Part shown: piece by piece, positions 7,702 through 11,361 of the stretch
Layout of the letters: each line of letters opens with the position of its first letter
Numbering within the stretch: the stretch's first letter is position 1
Assembly (NCBI GenBank): GCA_023818555.1
Contig: JAMWCG010000016.1
Coordinates: 1-11,361, forward strand
Length of the DNA stretch: 11,361 nucleotides
Direction of reading: 5' to 3'
Origin: Candidatus Omnitrophota bacterium
GTDB lineage: Bacteria > Omnitrophota > Gorgyraeia > DTHP01
The notes under the pieces: model-generated
Seen by the model: only the letters and a program-made list of their open reading frames with translations
Told to the model about the DNA's origin: nothing
Database searches by the model: none
Made by a program: the position numbers and the translations under genes

Positions 7702-8253
7702 ATGGGTAATGTCTTATTACATATCTGTTGTGGACCCTGTAGTATTTATCCTTTTTCTCTTTTAAAAGAAAAGGGATATGCAATCACTGGATTTTTCTAT
7801 AACCCCAATATCTATCCCGTGGAGGAGTTTCTAAAAAGGAGAGATGCCCTTTATGAATTTTCCAAAAAAGAAAATTTTGGGATTGTATATTTTGAATATT
7901 TGCCAGAAGATTTTTTTGCGCAAATTGAGCCCAATCTTTCTCAAACTGAACGCTGTCCCAAGTGTTGGGAACTGCGGTTACTAAAAACTGCTGCTTATGC
8001 CCAAGAGAATAATTTTGAATTTTTTTCTACAACCCTTTTAGTTAGTCCTTACCAAAATCAAGAGAAAATCAGAGAACTGGGAGAAAGAATTGCTCAAAAA
8101 TATGGGGTTAAATTTCTCTATGAGGATTTCAGGATAGGCTTTCGGGAAGCACAGAATAGAGCAAAAGAAATGGGGCTCTATCGTCAGAAATATTGCGGAT
8201 GTGTCTACAGTAAGATGGAGCGTGAAGAGGCAATTCTTGGTAAGAAGAAATGA
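7702..8253 (+). CDS. queH: Epoxyqueuosine reductase QueH
   Basis: QueH (DUF208 family) reduces epoxyqueuosine to queuosine in tRNA, the last step of Q synthesis, replacing the unrelated cobalamin-dependent QueG. The 183-residue protein begins LLHICCGPCS, the hallmark of the family, with Cys9, Cys10 and Cys13. Further cysteines are Cys85 and Cys88 (ERCPKCWELRL) and Cys165 and Cys167 (KYCGCVYS), which fits a family that binds an iron-sulfur cluster and metal. FFYNPNIYP (31-39) and TTLLVSPYQNQ (110-120) are also typical. It starts 11 nt after ruvB and overlaps the next gene by 4 nt. Its target may include tRNA-Asp(GUC), encoded about 2.2 kb upstream on the same strand; that link is inference. 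Confidence 0.94.
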   Translation: MGNVLLHICCGPCSIYPFSLLKEKGYAITGFFYNPNIYPVEEFLKRRDALYEFSKKENFGIVYFEYLPEDFFAQIEPNLSQTERCPKCWELRLLKTAAYAQENNFEFFSTTLLVSPYQNQEKIRELGERIAQKYGVKFLYEDFRIGFREAQNRAKEMGLYRQKYCGCVYSKMEREEAILGKKK

Positions 8254-8474
8254 TTGATACTCTGGGTAGATTTTTAATAATTTTGGGATTAATTTTTATT
8301 GGCTTAGGAGTTATATTTATTTTAGGAGGAAAAATTTCTTGGTTTGGGAGAATTCCTGGAGACATTTTAATTGAGAAAAAGAATTTTACTTTTTATTTTC
8401 CTCTAGCCACCTGTCTCTTATTGAGTCTTCTTCTGACACTCATTCTTTTGTTCGTGAACCGGTTTATAAAATGA
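8250..8474 (+). CDS. Small DUF2905 membrane protein
   Basis: A 74-residue integral membrane protein of the DUF2905 family, whose function is unknown to me. Two hydrophobic helices are visible (about 5-27 and 48-69), joined by the conserved loop WFGRIPGDILIEKKNF, and the second helix begins FYFPLATCLLLSL as in other members. The ATG overlaps the queH stop in ATGA, so it is very likely translated together with queH. It sits directly before a secreted SpoIID-type protein, a neighbourhood I remember from other deep-branching bacteria. That context hints at an envelope role, but nothing in the sequence demonstrates one. It is short enough to be missed by strict length filters, but the conserved loop makes it a real gene. 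Confidence 0.88.
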   Translation: MIDTLGRFLIILGLIFIGLGVIFILGGKISWFGRIPGDILIEKKNFTFYFPLATCLLLSLLLTLILLFVNRFIK

Positions 8475-8480
8475 AGCTTG

Positions 8481-9617
8481 ATGAAAAAGATTTTTGTTAT
8501 TTTTCTATTCCTTATAAATTCTGTTCTGATTTTTGCTCAAGAAGAAACCCCTTCTGTAATTCTTCGGGTGGCAATATTTAATAATTTGCCGAATTTAGAA
8601 ATCTCCTCTCCAGAAATCTGTCGGATAAAAAATCTCTCTACGCAGGAATGGTTAGCCGTAATTTCCTATTTTAAAAAAGAAAAAGTTTATCCTCTTCCAG
8701 AGGGGATAAAGATAGGAACACAGATTTTTAATACCTCGGGCATAAGAATCCAACCCCTCAAAGCGGAGGGTGAAATAGTTATTAATGGAAGAAAATACCG
8801 CGGGGAGATAGATGTTTTAAAAACTGAAGATTTAAAACTTTTAGTGATTAATCATATTGAGCTTGAGGAATATCTTTACGGAGTTCTCTATCATGAGGTT
8901 TCTTTACATTGGCCCATTGAGGCTTTAAAAGCACAGGCAATTGCCTCAAGGACATATGCTTTGTATCAGAAGATGGTTAATAAAGATAGAGATTACGATT
9001 TGACCAGTGATTTCTATTCTCAGGTTTACGGAGGAAGAAGCTCAGAGAGATACCGCACTACCAGAGCGGTAAAACTTACCCGGGGGAAGATCCTTACTTA
9101 TAAAGGAGAAATTTTTCCCGCTTATTTTCATGCTACCTGTGGAGGGGCGACGGAAGATGCTTCTGAACTCTGGAATATAAACCTTCCACCCCTCAAAGGA
9201 GTAAAGTGTGATTTCTGTTATCAATCTCCCCATTATTTCTGGGAAAGATTTATTTCTCAGAAGGATTTGCGGGAGAGGCTTAATGCTTACGGTTACAATT
9301 TCTCAGGTAAAATCTTAGGGATTGTTCCTCAGGAGAGAAATCTCAGTGGAAGGATAAGGAAATTATTGATAATTACGGAAAATGGCAAGTTTGCCATCTC
9401 GGCCAAGGAATTCCGTCACATCTTTGACCCTCAGGTAATCAGAAGCACAAATTTTGAAGTGGAACTTGAGCCTGATGGAGCAATCTTCCGGGGATATGGC
9501 TGGGGACACGGTGTGGGCTTATGTCAGTGGGGAGCATACTTTATGGCTATTAAAGGCTATAAGGCAGAAGAGATTTTAAAATTTTATTATCCAGGAGTGG
9601 AGATAGCGAATTATTAA
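8481..9617 (+). CDS. SpoIID/LytB domain protein, secreted
   Basis: Secreted peptidoglycan-acting protein of the SpoIID/LytB family; in Bacillus SpoIID is a lytic transglycosylase that acts on denuded glycan. The 378-residue product has a signal peptide (MKKIFVIFLFLINSVLIFA, cleavage near residue 19). After an N-terminal region the SpoIID domain shows LEEYLYGVLYHEVS with the putative catalytic Glu139, then WPIEALKAQAIASRTYAL (144-161), SQVYGG (180-185), the metal-type cluster His217-x2-Cys220 plus Cys243-x2-Cys246, and the C-terminal GYGWGHGVGLCQWGA (338-352). ATG at 8481 is preferred over the adjacent TTG at 8478. No sporulation genes are nearby, so a vegetative role in wall remodelling is likelier. 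The stop TAA lies in TTAA, shared with the convergent gene. Confidence 0.93.
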   Translation: MKKIFVIFLFLINSVLIFAQEETPSVILRVAIFNNLPNLEISSPEICRIKNLSTQEWLAVISYFKKEKVYPLPEGIKIGTQIFNTSGIRIQPLKAEGEIVINGRKYRGEIDVLKTEDLKLLVINHIELEEYLYGVLYHEVSLHWPIEALKAQAIASRTYALYQKMVNKDRDYDLTSDFYSQVYGGRSSERYRTTRAVKLTRGKILTYKGEIFPAYFHATCGGATEDASELWNINLPPLKGVKCDFCYQSPHYFWERFISQKDLRERLNAYGYNFSGKILGIVPQERNLSGRIRKLLIITENGKFAISAKEFRHIFDPQVIRSTNFEVELEPDGAIFRGYGWGHGVGLCQWGAYFMAIKGYKAEEILKFYYPGVEIANY

Positions 9618-10774
9618 GGTGAATTTATTTCCTTAAGGAAAGCCGCAATCTGCTGACTTAAGGGTTTTTGATAGAAAGAAGCGGGGTCGCTTCCTTCCAG
9701 AAGTTGGAGAATTGATTTGATATGGTATAAATCACCAAATTCTTCTTTAATATTATGTAAACTAACTACTACTGGAGGAGCGGGAGGTGGATTTCTTTGT
9801 AAATAGGCCGCCACTAATAATAATGCGCGTGGGAAATTATATTCGCGGCTACAGGGAATTTCTCTCTTAATTGTCCTAATCTCTTGGGATTGTGCAGAGT
9901 TAAAATCAAAGATTTGTTGTGTAGAGGGTAAAATCTGGTATTGAAATATTTCGGGGAGATTATTTTTTAGTGCTGTGCGAGTTCGGAGCCAGGCAATGAA
10001 ATCATCTGCAAAACTATCTATAGAGATAGCACCATAGAGTGAAAGGAGTCTCTCCAATCTTTTTCTCTCTCGCTCGTCAGTAATTTGTGAGGGGTCATTA
10101 AGGAGACTAATCAACGCGGTTTTTAAGTCTTCCCAAGAGAATCTACTCAGGTCTGTAGGATTGAAGGAGAGGTCAAAATAAACACTATCCAAGTTGATTT
10201 CTTCCTCCTTTCCGTCACTGAGTTTAATCTTTACCTTGTGATTAGGGTTTTGTTTTTGAGAAACTTTTAATTCTAAATACTTTTGGATAAGTTCCAGAGC
10301 AGTTTTCTTATGTTCTAATCGAGTATAAAGTTTATATTCTACGGCTAAAGTTTCTCCTGTAGAGGTTAGAAATAAAACATCTATTTCTGCTCCAATTTCT
10401 TCACCATTCGTATTTTTATAAAGGATTTTAGCATTTAGGTCTTTGGGAGAACTTATAATAATGGAAGGAAAACCCGGGTTAATTTTGCTTAAATCTCCGG
10501 TTAATAAATATTCCCAGATTTGGATTATTTCATTTGCCATGGATTCTCTTAATGCTCCATTAGTTGTGTCTTTTAAGCGGATGAATGTTTTTTCAATACC
10601 TGGGGTAGAGGCTAAACCTTTAAATGCTCTACTGAGGAGAGGAGTATTTTTACTTATTAATTTGAAATTAAATAAAATAGTTCCTAAGTATCTTAATAGC
10701 CCCTCAGGGTTTCCTTTTTGAGAACGGAGTTGAGCGCTATCAACAAAGAGGCTAAAATATATTAATTCATCCAT
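9614..10774 (-). CDS. Unrecognised protein with PD-(D/E)XK nuclease-like motif, probably 5'-truncated
   Basis: I do not recognise this family. The first ATG gives 386 residues, but the frame continues open upstream for 92 more codons, so this is probably the C-terminal part of a longer protein. The product is soluble and mostly helical, with no signal or membrane segment in the visible part. Its centre fits a PD-(D/E)XK nuclease fold: Glu82 in a helix, Asp132 in EIDVLF, then Glu146 and Lys148 in LAVEYKLY, followed by a helix with Gln164. Residues 180-205 look like a beta hairpin, then helices rich in charged residues, and a Pro-rich loop RNPPPAPPVVV (327-337) near the end. It is the only gene on this strand and converges on spoIID. 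No Shine-Dalgarno precedes the ATG. A nuclease role is inference from four residues. Confidence 0.7.
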   Translation of the reverse strand: MDELIYFSLFVDSAQLRSQKGNPEGLLRYLGTILFNFKLISKNTPLLSRAFKGLASTPGIEKTFIRLKDTTNGALRESMANEIIQIWEYLLTGDLSKINPGFPSIIISSPKDLNAKILYKNTNGEEIGAEIDVLFLTSTGETLAVEYKLYTRLEHKKTALELIQKYLELKVSQKQNPNHKVKIKLSDGKEEEINLDSVYFDLSFNPTDLSRFSWEDLKTALISLLNDPSQITDERERKRLERLLSLYGAISIDSFADDFIAWLRTRTALKNNLPEIFQYQILPSTQQIFDFNSAQSQEIRTIKREIPCSREYNFPRALLLVAAYLQRNPPPAPPVVVSLHNIKEEFGDLYHIKSILQLLEGSDPASFYQKPLSQQIAAFLKEINSP

Positions 10775-11050
10775 TATTTCGGTGGAGAAACCAGGTGAAA
10801 GATAGTAGACCCAGGCAGGGATAATTTCAGGAAACTCAATTTGAGTAGGAAGTCCCAGATAACCCAGTAGTACTTCCTGAATATCCGGACGGGATAAAGG
10901 AGGGGCAAGTGCAGGGTTACTGATTAAAATATTTTTGATGGTAGGGTTCTTTAAGAGTTCAAAGAACCGTTCTGGGAAGGAGGCGAGAGAAAGAAAAAAT
11001 TTATCCCGTGAAGAAAGGAGAGAAGAACCGGCTATTTCTAAGGCAAAAGT
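10775..11050 (-). other. Open N-terminal extension of the minus-strand gene, no start codon
   Basis: On the minus strand the frame of the gene at 9614-10774 stays open for 92 codons until TAA at 11051-11053, with no ATG, GTG or TTG. The translation reads like true protein, for example FFLSLASFPERFFELLKN, ISNPALAPPLSRPDIQEVL and IPAWVYYLSPGFSTEI leading straight into the first Met. Codon choice (CTT, CTC, TCC, CCT) matches the downstream part. The likely reading is that real coding sequence extends to about 11026 and its true 5' end has been lost at the junction there. The alternative, that the gene simply starts at 10774 and this is chance, is weakened by the lack of any ribosome binding site. 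Confidence 0.6.
11020..11045. other. Abrupt junction between two head-to-head gene fragments
   Basis: Left of this point the minus strand reads as plausible protein; right of it the plus strand does. Neither frame has a proper 5' end, promoter or start in between, and composition drops to 113 G+C in the last 321 bases (35%), compared with roughly 40-50% in lines sampled elsewhere. The exact breakpoint cannot be fixed by eye. I see no terminal inverted repeat, target duplication or integrase, so an insertion boundary, a deletion and a chimeric assembly all remain possible. Confidence 0.5.
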
Positions 11051-11361
11051 TTATTTAAAAGATAATACTGGTAAAGTTATTGCTGAAGCTATTACTGATT
11101 CCTCTGGAGATTATAAGCTTGAGGATGTTCCTGCTGGAAGTTATAGGCTTTATGTCGAAGCTGATAAAAAGTTTAGGTATATGTGTAGAAGCAGAGAAGA
11201 ATTTAGAGCCGTTAAAGAAGGTTATGATGTTCTATTAGAGGAATCTAGTAAGATGGATATTGGATTGATGGAAGGGTTTTTGACATCACCATTTTACAAA
11301 AACAGGTCAACATTTGTAAGTTATGTGGATCTTGACCCCACTAAAGGGATAAGAGACTGGA
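11022..11361 (+). CDS. Carboxypeptidase-regulatory-like domain protein, possibly M23 peptidase (partial)
   Basis: The plus frame is open to the right edge. From about 11028 it reads PAISKAKVYLKDNTGK, then ITDSSGDYKLEDVPAGSYRLYVEA, the pattern of a carboxypeptidase-regulatory-like (prealbumin-type) beta domain. The first strand of that domain is not convincing, so the fragment seems to begin mid-domain. About 50 residues later comes FVSYVDLDPTKGIRDW at the very edge, which resembles the stretch preceding the TYDGHxGxDF part of some secreted M23 peptidases; that part would lie outside the window. An in-frame ATG exists at 10938, but codons 10938-11021 give a highly charged, unlikely sequence opposite the minus gene. 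All seven arginine codons after 11040 are AGA/AGG, unlike the mixed use in the ruv genes. Domain call moderate, peptidase call tentative. Confidence 0.55.

Noticed and set aside
8478..8480. TTG start one codon before the SpoIID ATG
   Set aside because: The ATG at 8481 is adjacent and gives a normal signal peptide start MKK.
9628..9641. Perfect palindrome TTTCCTTAAGGAAA as a terminator
   Set aside because: It has no loop, is A/T-rich, is not followed by a T run on either strand and lies inside the minus-strand coding sequence.
10443..10721. Plus-strand 92-codon reading frame
   Set aside because: It lies antisense inside the minus-strand gene, has no domain or ribosome binding site and looks like a shadow frame.
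10938..11021. ATG at 10938 as the start of the right-edge plus-strand gene
   Set aside because: Codons 10938-11021 encode a highly charged, unlikely stretch opposite convincing minus-strand protein; the believable plus-strand sequence begins near 11022-11031.
1..11361. CRISPR array, insertion sequence, defence island or riboswitch
   Set aside because: I found no spaced direct repeats, transposase or integrase, terminal inverted repeats or recognisable aptamer on either strand.

Overview
The window looks like a chromosomal segment from an uncultured, deeply branching, non-sporulating bacterium. The best guess is a member or relative of the PVC group, such as Omnitrophota. Three things suggest this. 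The V-type ATPase genes run A-B-D-I-K, as in Chlamydia and Borrelia, and subunits A and D carry family-typical sequence of that branch. Next, the ruvCAB genes are followed by queH, a DUF2905 gene and spoIID, a string I recall from several deep-branching bacteria. Finally, RuvA belongs to an unusual subtype. No 16S gene or other decisive marker is present, so the phylum is only a moderate guess.

Positions 1-9617 are all on the plus strand and almost gapless. The window opens inside atpA (5' end missing). AtpB, D and I follow with 4-8 nt overlaps, then AtpK after a 32 nt gap. Four nt after the atpK stop come tRNA-Val(UAC) and tRNA-Asp(GUC), 2 nt apart and neither encoding CCA. Thirty-two nt later comes ruvC-ruvA-ruvB (resolution of Holliday junctions), then queH (queuosine synthesis), a small DUF2905 membrane protein and a secreted SpoIID/LytB-type protein. 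I see no convincing promoter or intrinsic terminator between these genes, so much of it may be read through as one or two transcripts, with the tRNAs cut out.

The ATPase module has the catalytic head (A, B), central stalk (D) and membrane sector (I, K). Its rotor subunit K keeps the residues that bind Na+ in Enterococcus hirae NtpK, so Na+ is the likely coupling ion. The tRNA-Asp and QueH may be functionally linked, because tRNA-Asp(GUC) is one of the tRNAs that carries queuosine.

Positions 9614-11050 hold a minus-strand reading frame that converges on spoIID; both genes share the palindromic stop TTAA. Its product is unrecognised but carries a PD-(D/E)XK nuclease-like E-D-ExK pattern. The frame stays open 92 codons beyond its only ATG without another start codon, so it is probably the 3' part of a longer gene.

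At about 11020-11045 this coding sequence stops abruptly and a plus-strand, AT-richer fragment begins. It resembles a carboxypeptidase-regulatory-like beta domain followed by the start of an M23-type peptidase region, and it runs off the window. Two gene bodies joined head to head with no 5' ends between them point to a rearrangement, an insertion boundary or an assembly chimera.
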